A stretch of DNA of 64,000 bases from an uncultured Candidatus Melainabacteria bacterium (GTDB lineage Bacteria; Cyanobacteriota; Vampirovibrionia; Gastranaerophilales; Gastranaerophilaceae). The notes under the pieces are model-generated. The model was not told where the DNA came from. It did no database searches and worked only from the letters and a program-made list of their open reading frames with translations. Location: contig CATLDC010000010.1 in assembly GCA_949902595.1 (NCBI GenBank), forward strand, positions 1-64,000. The letters are read 5' to 3'. A program made the translations under genes and the position numbers. Shown in pieces: positions 32,169 through 40,911 of the stretch (position 1 is the stretch's first letter; every line of letters begins with the position of its first letter).

Positions 32169-33157
32169 TTTTAGTAACAGGCGGAGCAGGATACATCGGG
32201 AGCCATCTTGTAATGGCACTTTTAGAACAAGGAGAAAACGTCATTGTTTTTGACAGCCTTGAAGTCGGGCACATAGAAACAATCGAAACTCTGAAAAAAT
32301 ACGGAAACCTTAAGTTTGTTCAAGGCAATTTAAAGAATCTTGACGACATACGAGGCGCGTTTCTTGTAAACAAAATCGACACAGTCGTGCATTTTGCAGC
32401 CTACTCACAGGTTGCAGAAAGCGTGAAAAACCCTCAGAAATATTATTACAACAATGTTTACGGAACGTTGAACCTTCTCAATGCAATGCTTGAATTTGGG
32501 GTCAAGAAAATTGTATTCTCCTCAACAGCCGCAACCTACGGCGAGCCTGAATACACTCCGATTGATGAAAACCATCCGCAGCACCCGATTAACCCTTATG
32601 GAAAAACAAAGCTCATGATTGAACACATAATGGACGACTACGACACTGCATACGGCTTGAAATCAGTGCGCTTGAGATACTTTAATGTTGCAGGTGCGGA
32701 TTCAAAAGCAAGAATCGGCGAGTGGCATGAACCGGAAACACATTTGATTCCGAATATTTTAAAAGCCACAAGCGACAAGGTTTTCAAAATGTTTGGCGAG
32801 GATTACGACACAAAAGACGGAACCTGTGTTCGTGATTACATCAATGTGGAAGACCTCGCGCAGGCGCACATCAAGGCGATTGATTATCTCAAGCAGGGCG
32901 GAGAAACAAATTTCTTCAACCTAGGAACAAACGACGGGAGCAGCGTAAAAGAAGTTTTTGCAGCCTGTGAAAAAGTCAAGGGAGAAAGCATTCCGCTTGA
33001 AGTCTGCCCGAGAAGAGAAGGCGACCCTGCAACTCTGGTTGCTGACAACAAGAAAGCAAAGGATGTTTTAAGCTGGGCGCCTGAAAAGGATTTGGAGCAC
33101 AGCATAAAGACCGCTTATGATTGGGAAAAAGAGCTAAAAAGCAGGATTAGTGAATAA
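32165..33157 (+). CDS. galE: UDP-glucose 4-epimerase
   Basis: Interconverts UDP-glucose and UDP-galactose (or the N-acetyl forms), supplying sugars for surface glycans. The 330-residue extended SDR protein has the NAD-binding GGAGYIGSH at residues 6-14, VVHFAAYSQVAESV near 74-87, the catalytic Tyr145-x-x-x-Lys149 pair with Ser119/Ser120 region (VFSSTAATYGE), and YFNVAGAD near 174. Translation is coupled to recF through an ATGA overlap. Its end overlaps the convergent yjbQ gene by 11 nt. Confidence 0.94.
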   Translation: MILVTGGAGYIGSHLVMALLEQGENVIVFDSLEVGHIETIETLKKYGNLKFVQGNLKNLDDIRGAFLVNKIDTVVHFAAYSQVAESVKNPQKYYYNNVYGTLNLLNAMLEFGVKKIVFSSTAATYGEPEYTPIDENHPQHPINPYGKTKLMIEHIMDDYDTAYGLKSVRLRYFNVAGADSKARIGEWHEPETHLIPNILKATSDKVFKMFGEDYDTKDGTCVRDYINVEDLAQAHIKAIDYLKQGGETNFFNLGTNDGSSVKEVFAACEKVKGESIPLEVCPRREGDPATLVADNKKAKDVLSWAPEKDLEHSIKTAYDWEKELKSRISE

Positions 33158-33563
33158 TCTGGACAGTAATATTGCGTGAGCGTGGTTTGTTGTCAAAATC
33201 CAAAAGCACAACCTGCTGCCATGTACCAAGGTTCAGCAGTCCGTCTTTTAGCGCAACATTAACAGAGCTTCCCACAAGTGCTGCTCTTACGTGCGCGTAG
33301 CCGTTTCCATCATGCCAGATTTCGTCGTGATGGTATTCCATGCCGGTCGGCGCGATTCGTTCGAGCGCTTCTTTCAAGTCTTTTACAAGCCCGGGTTCGT
33401 ATTCAATCGTTGTTACTGCGCTTGTGCTTCCCTGAATTGAGATACAGACAAAGGCTTCTTTTAGCGCGTGCTGGTAAACACAGTTCTGGACATGTTTTGT
33501 GATATTAATAATATCGTTATTCCCCTGGGTATTTATCACAAAGTTTTCATTAATTATCGGCAT
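33147..33563 (-). CDS. yjbQ: YjbQ family protein (secondary thiamine-phosphate synthase-like)
   Basis: A 138-residue UPF0047 protein. The family pattern is clear: VCISIQGSTSAVTTIEYEPGLVKDL, HHDEIWHDGNGYAHVRAALVGSSVNVALKDG and LGTWQQVVLLDFDNKPRSRNITVQI. E. coli YjbQ has weak thiamine-phosphate synthase activity, probably not its main role. Last gene of the nine-gene minus-strand operon that begins with obg; it overlaps yqaA by 14 nt. Confidence 0.92.
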   Translation of the reverse strand: MPIINENFVINTQGNNDIINITKHVQNCVYQHALKEAFVCISIQGSTSAVTTIEYEPGLVKDLKEALERIAPTGMEYHHDEIWHDGNGYAHVRAALVGSSVNVALKDGLLNLGTWQQVVLLDFDNKPRSRNITVQIIH

Positions 33564-34146
33564 CTTTCACCTCTTTTTTTATAAACGAGTGGCGTTTTTT
33601 GTAAACAACAACACAAAATATCACAATAACCACAGTAACCGCAAGGATTACGAGTTCCAAGTATTTCTTTACTGCTTCACCGAAGAACATGAGAACAAGG
33701 CTCACAAGGAAGAATCTTGCGCCGCGTCCGGCAAAACTTGCGAGGAAGAATTTGAAGAAATTCATATCAAGGATTCCGCTTGCAATCGTAAAAACTTTAT
33801 AAGGAATAGGAGTGAAAGCAGAGAAGAATACTGCAAACGAGCCGTATTCTTTGTACATCTTTTCAACCGCGTCGAACTTGTCGTGATTTTTTCTGAACAA
33901 GAAATTAAAAACAGGTCGTCCGCCGAACTTCCCGATAAGATACCCGATTACACCGCCAACAGCAGAAGCGATTGTGCAGACAGTTGCGTAATAAAGCGCT
34001 TTTTCAGGTTTAGCCAAATCCATTGCAATCAGCAAAAAATCAGGCGGTGGCACAAGAAAAAAGCTTTCCACGCAGGAGTTTATCGCCAAACCCTGTACGC
34101 CCATTGTCTGAAACCAGTTATTCATACTCACAAAAATTTCGTGCAT
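33550..34146 (-). CDS. YqaA family membrane protein (DedA/VTT superfamily)
   Basis: A 198-residue protein with four to five hydrophobic helices and the VTT-domain pattern: SFFLVPPPDFLLIAMDLAKPEKA near residues 29-50, GGVIGYLIGKFGGRP near 64-78, and FFSAFTPIPYKVFTIASGIL near 107-126 with the re-entrant Pro-Phe motif and GRGARFF near 139. YqaA/DedA proteins are thought to move lipids across the membrane. Sits between the S4 protein (8-nt gap) and yjbQ. Confidence 0.9.
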   Translation of the reverse strand: MHEIFVSMNNWFQTMGVQGLAINSCVESFFLVPPPDFLLIAMDLAKPEKALYYATVCTIASAVGGVIGYLIGKFGGRPVFNFLFRKNHDKFDAVEKMYKEYGSFAVFFSAFTPIPYKVFTIASGILDMNFFKFFLASFAGRGARFFLVSLVLMFFGEAVKKYLELVILAVTVVIVIFCVVVYKKRHSFIKKEVKDADN

Positions 34147-34154
34147 AATTTTTC

Positions 34155-34400
34155 CTATTCTATTACCTTGTACAAAGTCGAAGCGTCCTGAACGCTTACG
34201 TTTCCGGTCGGGATAATCAGCACTTCAACTTTTTCTGTCCGATTTGAGTACTCAATCTCAATAATATCGCCGGCTTTAAGTTGTTTGGCCGGCTTTGCAG
34301 GATTCCCGTTAACAAGCACACGTCCCATTTCAGAAACAGTGTTCGCAACGGTTCTTCTCTTAATAAGTCTTGAGACTTTTAAAAACTTATCCAAACGCAT
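34155..34400 (-). CDS. S4 domain RNA-binding protein, RqcP/HslR-like
   Basis: An 81-residue stand-alone S4 domain: MRLDKFLKVSRLIKRRTVANTVSEMGRVLVNG with the RNA-binding Arg/Lys residues. RqcP (YlbO/YabO-type) works with RqcH in Ala-tailing of stalled nascent chains; HslR recycles 50S subunits. The length and MRLDKFLKVSRLIKRR start fit the RqcP group best. Its ATG overlaps the punA stop by one base. Confidence 0.9.
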   Translation of the reverse strand: MRLDKFLKVSRLIKRRTVANTVSEMGRVLVNGNPAKPAKQLKAGDIIEIEYSNRTEKVEVLIIPTGNVSVQDASTLYKVIE

Positions 34401-35203
34401 TATATTCTTTTAATAACCTCTTTTACTAAAGCTTTAAACTTTGTTTTTGCCTTGTTTGCAGCATCAATTACATCCGCGTGCGAAAGCCCCACTGTGCTTA
34501 CTCCGGCTGCTGAATTACAAATACAGCTAAGCCCGATAACCTTCATCCCTGCCCAGGATGCAACAACCGCCTCAGGAACTGTAGACATTCCGACAGCGTC
34601 AGCTCCGATAACTCTTGCCATGCGGACTTCTGCCGGTGTTTCGTAAGAAGGGCCTGTGAGTGCCATGTAAACACCCTGCTGCAAATCAATCCCGAGTTCT
34701 CCGGCAATAGTTTTAGCAAGTTCAATGTATTTTGTGGTATAAACTTCGCTCATATCAGGGAATCTGTCCCCCATTGTGTCGTCGTTTTTGCCAATAAGAG
34801 GATTTACGCCCATGTAATTGATATGGTCTGTAATAATCATCAAGTCAGAAGGTTTAAATTCCGGATTAACCCCGCCTGCAGCATTCGTTACAATAAGAGT
34901 CTCAACCCCGAGTTTTTTCATGACCTTGACCGGAAAAACAACTTTCTGGATAGAATGACCTTCATAGAAGTGGAATCTTCCCTGCATCATAACCACGCGT
35001 TTGCCGTTGATTTCAGCAAAAACCAGCTGCCCTTTGTGGCCTGAAACAGTTGAAGCTTCAAACCCGGGGATTTCTGAATAAGGAATCGCAATTGTGCAAT
35101 ACTCGTCCGCAAGTTCGCCGAGTCCGGAGCCCAGAATTATACCGATTTCAGGTTTAAAATCCTGCACGCGTGTTTTTATATAATCAACAGCCCTATCTAA
35201 CAT
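34400..35203 (-). CDS. punA: purine-nucleoside phosphorylase
   Basis: Phosphorolysis of purine (deoxy)nucleosides in salvage. The 267-residue protein is of the trimeric PNP/MTAP type: GIILGSGLGELADE at residues 20-33 (phosphate loop), FHFYEGHS near 81, VTNAAGGVNP near 109, EVRMARVIGADAVGMSTVPE near 190-209 with the purine-binding Glu-Val-x-x-Met motif, and AAGVSTVGLSHADV near 228. The trimeric form prefers inosine and guanosine. Member of the obg operon. Confidence 0.93.
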   Translation of the reverse strand: MLDRAVDYIKTRVQDFKPEIGIILGSGLGELADEYCTIAIPYSEIPGFEASTVSGHKGQLVFAEINGKRVVMMQGRFHFYEGHSIQKVVFPVKVMKKLGVETLIVTNAAGGVNPEFKPSDLMIITDHINYMGVNPLIGKNDDTMGDRFPDMSEVYTTKYIELAKTIAGELGIDLQQGVYMALTGPSYETPAEVRMARVIGADAVGMSTVPEAVVASWAGMKVIGLSCICNSAAGVSTVGLSHADVIDAANKAKTKFKALVKEVIKRI

Positions 35204-35221
35204 ATTAATCTCCTAATAATT

Positions 35222-36091
35222 TTATACAGTATGGTATGAGCCAATCACGTAAAACATTTTTACAAGCGGCTTGATTTCATCAAAAGCTTTCTGCACCTTC
35301 TCGTCCAGAATATGACCTTCAAAATCAATATAGAAAACGTATTCGCCCAGCCCTTTTTTTGAAGGACGAGAGTCAATGTAAGACATGTTTATATCGTTCT
35401 CCTCAAGAATAGTCAGAATCTTATTCAAAGCACCTGCCTTGTTTTCTGTTGAGAAAGTTATGCTTGTCTTATCCGCGCCGGTTTGAGGCGAAAGGAATTT
35501 GCCAAGCAGAATGAACCTTGTCTTGTTGTTAGCTTCGTCATTAATTTGAGTCTCAATCACAGGAATATCGTACATTTTTGCGCACTCTATGCTTCCGATT
35601 GCAGCAACTGACTTATCCTCTTTAGACAAAGACCTTATTGCAGCAGAAGTTGAAAGAGTTGCTTCTTCTATCAAAGAGTCTGAAAAATTAGTCTGAATAT
35701 AATGTTTACACTGCGCAAGCGCCTGCGGGTGCGAGCGGATAATTTTTATCTCTGATTTTTTATCAGCAAACCCGATGAGCGCATGTTCCACGTCAAGTGT
35801 TGTTTCTGCAATAATCTTGAACCCTTCTTTTTTAAGTGAAGAAAGGTTGTCGAGTGTTTCTCTCACAATTCCCTCGATAGAGTTTTCAATCGGAATAACA
35901 GCAGCAATATCTTCGCTGTTCTCGTCTTTGAGTGCCTTGATTACGCCCGAGATTGATTTGAGGTTTGTGCTAACGCAATTCAGGTCAAATGATTCTATGA
36001 AATTATCCTTCGCAAAATCGCTGTATGAGCCTCTCGGGCCTAAGAATAAAAGTTTGCGGATTCTTGTTGTGTCTAAAATATCTGGTGTCAT
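35222..36091 (-). CDS. pheA: prephenate dehydratase
   Basis: Decarboxylates and dehydrates prephenate to phenylpyruvate for phenylalanine synthesis. The 289-residue protein has the catalytic domain (FLGPRGSYSDFA near residues 17-28, IPIENSIEGIVRETLD near 67-82, RSHPQALAQC near 119, NNKTRFILLGK near 187 with the Thr-Arg-Phe motif) and a C-terminal ACT domain (NKAGALNKILTILEENDINMSYIDSRPS near 211) for feedback by phenylalanine. No chorismate mutase domain is fused. GTAGGAA precedes the ATG. Confidence 0.94.
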   Translation of the reverse strand: MTPDILDTTRIRKLLFLGPRGSYSDFAKDNFIESFDLNCVSTNLKSISGVIKALKDENSEDIAAVIPIENSIEGIVRETLDNLSSLKKEGFKIIAETTLDVEHALIGFADKKSEIKIIRSHPQALAQCKHYIQTNFSDSLIEEATLSTSAAIRSLSKEDKSVAAIGSIECAKMYDIPVIETQINDEANNKTRFILLGKFLSPQTGADKTSITFSTENKAGALNKILTILEENDINMSYIDSRPSKKGLGEYVFYIDFEGHILDEKVQKAFDEIKPLVKMFYVIGSYHTV

Positions 36092-36096
36092 AGTTC

Positions 36097-36789
36097 CTAC
36101 CTGTCTGCTGCAAAATCTCTTTTCAATACATTATTAATACGTGTTGTTGCCTTATCAATCTCGCCTGTTTTGTAATAAATACGAGCAAGAAGCATTTCTC
36201 TTGAAGATGACGGGCTCATGTTGTAAGCCTTTTGAGCGTAAGAAAGCGCTGTGCCGTAGCGTTTTACAATCGCATAAATCGTTGCAGTCTCTTCGTAGCT
36301 TCTTGCAACAAGGTTTGAATCAGAAGTAAGTTCCGGAATCTTTTTGTACTCCTCGAGCGCTTTTACAAACTGTTTTTCGCTTCTCAGTTTGTAAGCGGTT
36401 GCAAAAACTTTTTCAACCTGTTCTTCCGGAGTAAGTTCCTGATTGTTAATACTTTCCATCGGCTCTGTTGCAACCGACTGCGCTGGAGCTGCTGCTACAG
36501 GCGGGGTATCCAAATCAGCAGAGTTGTTAACTTCTTCGCTTGTCGGATACGGAAGTTGTATATCCAGAGTCTTTTCTTCAGCCGTTTCTTCTTCAGCATT
36601 TTTTTCCTGCTGGATTTCAGAAGGAGCCGGTTTATTAATCTCGTCTATCTGTGCGTGTTTAACAACATTTTTCTCTGATGAATCAGGAAGATACTGGAAC
36701 GCTTTTGCAACCAAAATAAAAAATACAACGCAAATTGCAATCAGCAAACCCAAAAACTTTTTTGAATTAGACGAAATTTCTCTGTTCAT
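36097..36789 (-). CDS. membrane-anchored TPR protein
   Basis: A 230-residue protein with one N-terminal transmembrane helix (residues about 12-32, FLGLLIAICVVFFILVAKAF), a Glu/Pro-rich disordered linker to about 120, then TPR-like helices (EEQVEKVFATAYKLRSEKQFVKALEEY, SYEETATIYAIVKRYGTALSYAQKAYNMSP, LLARIYYKTGEIDKATTRINNVL). Topology suggests the TPR part is outside the cytoplasm. It sits between TIGR02757 and pheA with gaps of 3 and 5 nt. Specific role unknown; scaffold for envelope complexes is a guess. Confidence 0.82.
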   Translation of the reverse strand: MNREISSNSKKFLGLLIAICVVFFILVAKAFQYLPDSSEKNVVKHAQIDEINKPAPSEIQQEKNAEEETAEEKTLDIQLPYPTSEEVNNSADLDTPPVAAAPAQSVATEPMESINNQELTPEEQVEKVFATAYKLRSEKQFVKALEEYKKIPELTSDSNLVARSYEETATIYAIVKRYGTALSYAQKAYNMSPSSSREMLLARIYYKTGEIDKATTRINNVLKRDFAADR

Positions 36790-36792
36790 ATT

Positions 36793-37548
36793 TTATACTC
36801 CCAACTTTGTACTATTTAATTCTACACCAAAAGCAAACATTGCAAAATCATATTTTACAGGATCCTCAGGACAAAATTCTCTAAGCTTTTCCGTAAGCTC
36901 CAAAACCGCCTTGAAATCGTTGCTTTTCCTGCTCAAAAGTCCCATATTTCTTGACACACGTGCAACATGGACATCAAGCGGGATGAGCAAATCCTTTGGC
37001 TGCATAAATTTCCATATTCCCAAATCCACCGGAGGTTTTCGAACCATCCAGCGCAAAAACATGTTCATACGCTTCATCGCCCCGCCATTAGCAGGGTTTG
37101 GTATCATGTGATAGAACCCCTGACCCGCTGTTTTTGGAGCACGTGAATAAAAATAGTCTACGATGGTTTGGAGAAAATTGTCCTCCCCAAAAGCATACTC
37201 AAACAGCTCTTCTAAGCCTTTGCTTTCCCCGTAAAGCCCGTGAAGAATTTCAAAAATCGGGATAATATCGTAATCTTTCGCGAATCTATATTCAAGCCCT
37301 TTAAGATTAGCAAAATCACCGCTCCTAATATAGCCGGAGATGTCGTTACCTGCTCTTTCAAATAAGTCATCAAGCTTTTTAATGAACATCTTCCTGTTAC
37401 CATAAGCAAAAAGAGAAGCAATAAAGCCAGCAAGCTCAGAATCTTCCTTATTTTTCCACCTATGAATAAATTGGATAGGATCATCTTTAATAAAATCTTC
37501 TGTTTCATATTTTTCTACTAGTAAATCTAATTCCTGTTTTGTAATCAT
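36793..37548 (-). CDS. TIGR02757 family protein (DUF2400)
   Basis: A 251-residue protein with the family pattern: DDPIQFIHRW near residues 22-31, ELAGFIASLFAYGNRK near 38-53, NPANGGAMKRMNMFLRWMVRKPPVDLGIWKFM near 145-178 and PLDVHVARVSRNMGLL near 185-200. The C-terminal half resembles the HhH-GPD DNA glycosylase fold (DVHV-ARVSR), but no activity is established. Its ATG overlaps the tadA stop by 4 nt. Confidence 0.9.
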   Translation of the reverse strand: MITKQELDLLVEKYETEDFIKDDPIQFIHRWKNKEDSELAGFIASLFAYGNRKMFIKKLDDLFERAGNDISGYIRSGDFANLKGLEYRFAKDYDIIPIFEILHGLYGESKGLEELFEYAFGEDNFLQTIVDYFYSRAPKTAGQGFYHMIPNPANGGAMKRMNMFLRWMVRKPPVDLGIWKFMQPKDLLIPLDVHVARVSRNMGLLSRKSNDFKAVLELTEKLREFCPEDPVKYDFAMFAFGVELNSTKLGV

Positions 37549-37958
37549 CTCAGCGTTTTAAAAAACTCTCCCAACATTCTACTACATACTTCTTCTTCGA
37601 TTCCACCATAGACCTTTATCTTGGAATTTGCGATTCTGTCTAATTTCAGATTAGAAAACGCGCCATACTGCTCATTGTAAGCCCCGAAATAAAGCGTCTT
37701 TATCCCTGCCTGTATTATCGCCCAACCGCACATCGGACAAGGCTCAAGCGTTACATACATTTCGCAATCCGAAAGCCTTGATGTACCTAAAACCCTCTGA
37801 GCTTCCCTCAGTGCAAGCAGCTCGGCATGCGCGGTAACATCGTTTTCAAGCTCCCGACGGTTGTGCGCACTTGAGATAACCTCGCCGTCTTTTTTTATCA
37901 CACATCCTATCGGTACATCTATTAAACAAAGTTTTGCTTGTTCTATTGCGTTTTGCAT
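37545..37958 (-). CDS. tadA: tRNA(adenine34) deaminase TadA / cytidine deaminase-like
   Basis: Deaminates A34 of tRNA-Arg(ACG) to inosine. The 137-residue protein has the zinc motifs HAELLAL (His-Ala-Glu near residue 50) and PCPMCGWAI (near 80), and FGAYNEQYGAF near 104. The frame extends 18 codons upstream into obg, but GAGGGA and the ATG at 37958, one base after the obg stop, give the usual N-terminus. It is slightly shorter than E. coli TadA at the C-terminus. Guanine deaminase is an alternative, made less likely by the obg context. Confidence 0.85.
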   Translation of the reverse strand: MQNAIEQAKLCLIDVPIGCVIKKDGEVISSAHNRRELENDVTAHAELLALREAQRVLGTSRLSDCEMYVTLEPCPMCGWAIIQAGIKTLYFGAYNEQYGAFSNLKLDRIANSKIKVYGGIEEEVCSRMLGEFFKTLR

Positions 37959-37959
37959 C

Positions 37960-39258
37960 CTAGACTTTGCTTCCCTCGCCCCAGATTTCATCATCGTAAT
38001 ACCCGAGCTCAAGATGCCCGAGAATTACTGTATCACCGTTTTTAAGCCCGTGTTTGTGAAGCTCGTCAAACACGCCCATACTCTTAAGAATATTTTGAAG
38101 CCTTACAACCTGCTCGGTGTTTCTTGCATCAGTAACCTTTGCAAGCCGGTTAATCTTCCCGCCTGATATTATATAAGCGTCTTTTGCAACTTTTGTAATC
38201 TCAAACGCGCTGTCGTCATTGTCATAAGCGCCCAAATCCTCTTCGATATCAATATCAAATTCAGGTTTTGGAATCTCGTCCACTTTTTCAGAGATAAAGT
38301 ACAACAGCTCATTTACCCCCTCTTTTGTAACAGCAGAAATCGGGAAGATGTCCTTTGCGTACTGCTTAAATTCCTCTTTGTATTTTTCCAAATCCCCCGG
38401 CTGCACAGAATCGATTTTGTTCAGAACAAGAATTTGATACAGATTTGCAAGCCCTTCCGAGTGTTTTTTGAGTTCGTTATTAATAATTTTGTAATTCTCT
38501 ACCGGATTTTCCGCGGTCAAATCCACAATGTGAATCAAAAACCGGCATCTCTCAACGTGACGCAAAAACTCGTGCCCAAGCCCGACACCTTCGCTTGCAC
38601 CTTCAATAAGCCCCGGAATATCAGCAATAACATAAGACCCGCCATCAGCCTTCTTCACTACCCCGAGATTCGGCACAAGTGTTGTGAACGGATAATCCGC
38701 TATCTTAGGTTTTGCAGAACTTACGGCACTTATAAAAGTCGACTTGCCTGCGTTTGGCATACCAAGAAGCCCCACATCCGCAATGAGTTTAAGCTCCAGC
38801 TCCAAAATTCTTTCAATCCCCGGTTCGCCCGGCTCGCAGAACTGCGGCGCTCTTTTTTGCGCGGTTGCAAAGCGCGCATTTCCGCGTCCGCCGCGCCCTC
38901 CTTTTGCAATCAAGACCTGTTGTTCGTGCTCAGTCAGGTCAGCAATGATTTTTCCGGTTTTAGTATCTCTCACAACCGTTCCCATCGGGACTTTTATATA
39001 CAAATCTTTTGCGCAGGCTCCGTGCATACCTTTTATCCCGCCGTTTTCACCAGCCGGAGCTTTGAACACTGATTTGAGTTTAAAATCAAGAAGTGTTGAC
39101 ATATTTTCGTCTGCGACAAAATAAATATCGCCGCCGCGTCCGCCGTCACCGCCTGCCGGCCCGCCTTTATCAACATATTTTTCACGGCGCCATGCAACCA
39201 TTCCGTTACCGCCATGACCTGATACAACTCTTATTTTAGCTTTGTCTAAGAATTTCAT
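37960..39258 (-). CDS. obg: Obg family GTPase (CgtA)
   Basis: Large ribosomal subunit maturation and stress GTPase. The 432-residue protein has the Gly-rich Obg fold (residues 1-158, with GGPAGGDGGRGGD), a G domain (GMPNAGKST P-loop near 167, DIPGLIEGAS, NKID) and a C-terminal OCT domain (ITKVAKDAYIISGGKINRLAKVTD near 350), so it is full length. It leads the nine-gene operon running to yjbQ at 33147. Confidence 0.95.
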   Translation of the reverse strand: MKFLDKAKIRVVSGHGGNGMVAWRREKYVDKGGPAGGDGGRGGDIYFVADENMSTLLDFKLKSVFKAPAGENGGIKGMHGACAKDLYIKVPMGTVVRDTKTGKIIADLTEHEQQVLIAKGGRGGRGNARFATAQKRAPQFCEPGEPGIERILELELKLIADVGLLGMPNAGKSTFISAVSSAKPKIADYPFTTLVPNLGVVKKADGGSYVIADIPGLIEGASEGVGLGHEFLRHVERCRFLIHIVDLTAENPVENYKIINNELKKHSEGLANLYQILVLNKIDSVQPGDLEKYKEEFKQYAKDIFPISAVTKEGVNELLYFISEKVDEIPKPEFDIDIEEDLGAYDNDDSAFEITKVAKDAYIISGGKINRLAKVTDARNTEQVVRLQNILKSMGVFDELHKHGLKNGDTVILGHLELGYYDDEIWGEGSKV

Positions 39259-39277
39259 TTATTTCACCTTGTAAACA

Positions 39278-39306
39278 TTGCGTTGCTTTGCCTATCGTAC
39301 TATAAT
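39278..39306 (+). promoter_or_regulatory. promoter of tsaD with start site at the ATG
   Basis: TTGCGT (39278-39283), 17-bp spacer, perfect TATAAT (39301-39306). Six bases separate the -10 from the ATG at 39313 and no ribosome site exists, implying a leaderless mRNA. Confidence 0.65.
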
Positions 39307-39312
39307 GCTACT

Positions 39313-40350
39313 ATGAACAAGACTAAAAATACATTATTCAGTAACAAACCTGTTACAATTGACAATAATTCACTTATTATGGCAATCGAATCAAGTTGCG
39401 ACGAAACAGCCTGCGCAATCGTTAAAGGCGGACGCGAAGTCCTAGCAAACGTTGTAGCTTCCCAGATAAAAATTCACGAAGAATACGGCGGAGTTATTCC
39501 GGAAATCGCAGCACGCGAGCACCTCGAAGCCATTAATGTCGTGATAGCAGAAGCTTTCAAACAGGCAGGTGTTAGCGGTAATGATATTTCAGCTTTCGCA
39601 GGAACAGTAGGCCCGGGTCTTGTAGGATGTTTGCTCGTTGGGCTTAACGCGGCAAAATCGCTCGCGCTTGCTTATGACAAGCCTTTTATTGGTGTAAACC
39701 ACCTAAACGCACACCTTGCAGCAAACTTTATTGACACAGAATTAAAACCGCCGTTTATCGCGCTTCTGGTAAGCGGAGGTCACACACAGATTATCAAGGT
39801 TGATTCGTATTCCGAGATGAGCATAATCGGCGAAACAATCGACGACGCAGTAGGCGAAGCTTACGACAAAGTTGCGCGTCTAATCGGTCTCCCGTATCCC
39901 GGAGGTCCTAAGCTTGACAAGCTCGCACAGGAAGGAAATCCACATGCGTTCAAGCTTCCGGAGGCAAAGGTCGGAGGCTACGATTTCAGTTTTAGCGGTT
40001 TAAAAACAGCAGTACTTAGGCTTGTTAAATCTTTTGACGGGCAGGAAATGCCGGTTAGAGACATTTGCGCAAGTTTTCAGGAATGTGTCTCATCAACCCT
40101 TCTAAAAAAAGTTAAGCGTGCGCTTGAAGAAACTGGTTACAAGCAGGTTGTACTGGCTGGCGGGGTTGCAGCGAACTCCGAAATCAGGCGCAAAATCTTC
40201 AACCTGAAAGACGAAGGTTATGAAGTTTACGCACCGATTATGAAATACTGCACAGACAACGCTTCAATGGTTGCCTCTTCAGCGTTTTTCTTTGACAACA
40301 CTTTTGACAGCATTGATGTAGAAGTTTTCTCACGAGTATCTCGCGTTTAG
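39313..40350 (+). CDS. tsaD: tRNA N6-adenosine threonylcarbamoyltransferase TsaD
   Basis: Transfers the threonylcarbamoyl group to A37 of ANN-decoding tRNAs. The 345-residue ASKHA protein has AIESSCDETACAIV near residue 24, IPEIAAREHLEAIN near 60 with the metal-binding His, GVNHLNAHLAANF near 113, LLVSGGHTQI near 136, and AGGVAANSEIRR near 275. The N-terminus carries about 22 extra residues before the usual start; a second ATG at 39379 gives the family N-terminus, but only the ATG at 39313 fits the promoter as a leaderless start. Either may be used. Confidence 0.93.
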   Translation: MNKTKNTLFSNKPVTIDNNSLIMAIESSCDETACAIVKGGREVLANVVASQIKIHEEYGGVIPEIAAREHLEAINVVIAEAFKQAGVSGNDISAFAGTVGPGLVGCLLVGLNAAKSLALAYDKPFIGVNHLNAHLAANFIDTELKPPFIALLVSGGHTQIIKVDSYSEMSIIGETIDDAVGEAYDKVARLIGLPYPGGPKLDKLAQEGNPHAFKLPEAKVGGYDFSFSGLKTAVLRLVKSFDGQEMPVRDICASFQECVSSTLLKKVKRALEETGYKQVVLAGGVAANSEIRRKIFNLKDEGYEVYAPIMKYCTDNASMVASSAFFFDNTFDSIDVEVFSRVSRV

Positions 40351-40354
40351 AACT

Positions 40355-40377
40355 TTGTAAACATTTGTAACAATATT
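40355..40377. promoter_or_regulatory. TTGTAAAC/TTGTAAC paired motif
   Basis: TTGTAAACATTTGTAAC lies in the 108-nt gap before the 40459 gene, one of several intergenic sites with two TTWACA-type words about 10 bp apart. Confidence 0.35.
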
Positions 40378-40458
40378 CCCAAATACCCTAAAGTTTTTCC
40401 CGAAAATGCCGATATACATAATACAAGGGAAAAGAAAGCTCAAAAAGGAGCGTGGAAT

Positions 40459-40860
40459 ATGGGATTAAATGTATCATCAATGGAACACTCTTTCCAGTTT
40501 GAAAACAGAGAAAATTTAAGAAACACCGCAAAGAACATACTCAACAAATCCGGTGCAACAACAGAAGCAACCCAGAAGATTATTGAGAAGACCATTTTTG
40601 ACGGTGACAGGCAGTTAAAAGAATTGTACACAAACCCGCAGCTTGCTGTGCTCAAAGCTTCGACTCAAATCAGTGTAAACAATTCTCTTAAAGAAACATT
40701 AAAGTACTTAAAAGATCACGCAAACAGAAAGCCGTCCAAACAGCCTGTATTTGGTGAATTATGGAGTCTTTGCCAGTCTGGTGAAGAGGACTCTTACAAG
40801 GGCGAATTATGTGATTTTCAGATTGACAAAAATGTGAAGAACATTTTTGCAGCAGCATAA
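40459..40860 (+). CDS. hypothetical protein, 133 aa
   Basis: Not recognised. N-terminus MGLNVSSMEHSFQFENREN, mostly helical, no membrane segment; the C-terminal part has two Cys (SLCQSG and ELCDF). AAAAGGAG precedes the ATG. It is monocistronic, with a paired TTWACA motif upstream and a hairpin at its end. Short, soluble, lineage-restricted unknown; no function assigned. Confidence 0.78.
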   Translation: MGLNVSSMEHSFQFENRENLRNTAKNILNKSGATTEATQKIIEKTIFDGDRQLKELYTNPQLAVLKASTQISVNNSLKETLKYLKDHANRKPSKQPVFGELWSLCQSGEEDSYKGELCDFQIDKNVKNIFAAA

Positions 40861-40875
40861 GACTTCTCCTCAAAA

Positions 40876-40903
40876 GGGCGAAATGAGTAAACTCATTTCG
40901 CCC
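40876..40903. terminator. bidirectional hairpin between convergent genes
   Basis: GGGCGAAATGAGT and ACTCATTTCGCCC, 13-bp stem with a 2-nt loop. The minus strand continues TTTTG, so it best serves the YhcH-like gene; it may also stop the 40459 gene. Confidence 0.75.
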
Positions 40904-40911
40904 GCCCTCTA

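Noticed and set aside
33499-34191. 230-codon plus-strand frame
   Set aside because: Antisense to yjbQ/yqaA, Cys/His/Lys-rich composition with no family pattern; the minus-strand genes carry clear motifs and ribosome sites.
39379-40350. Shorter TsaD start at 39379
   Set aside because: Gives the usual family N-terminus but has no ribosome site; the upstream ATG fits the promoter. Retained as an alternative rather than chosen.
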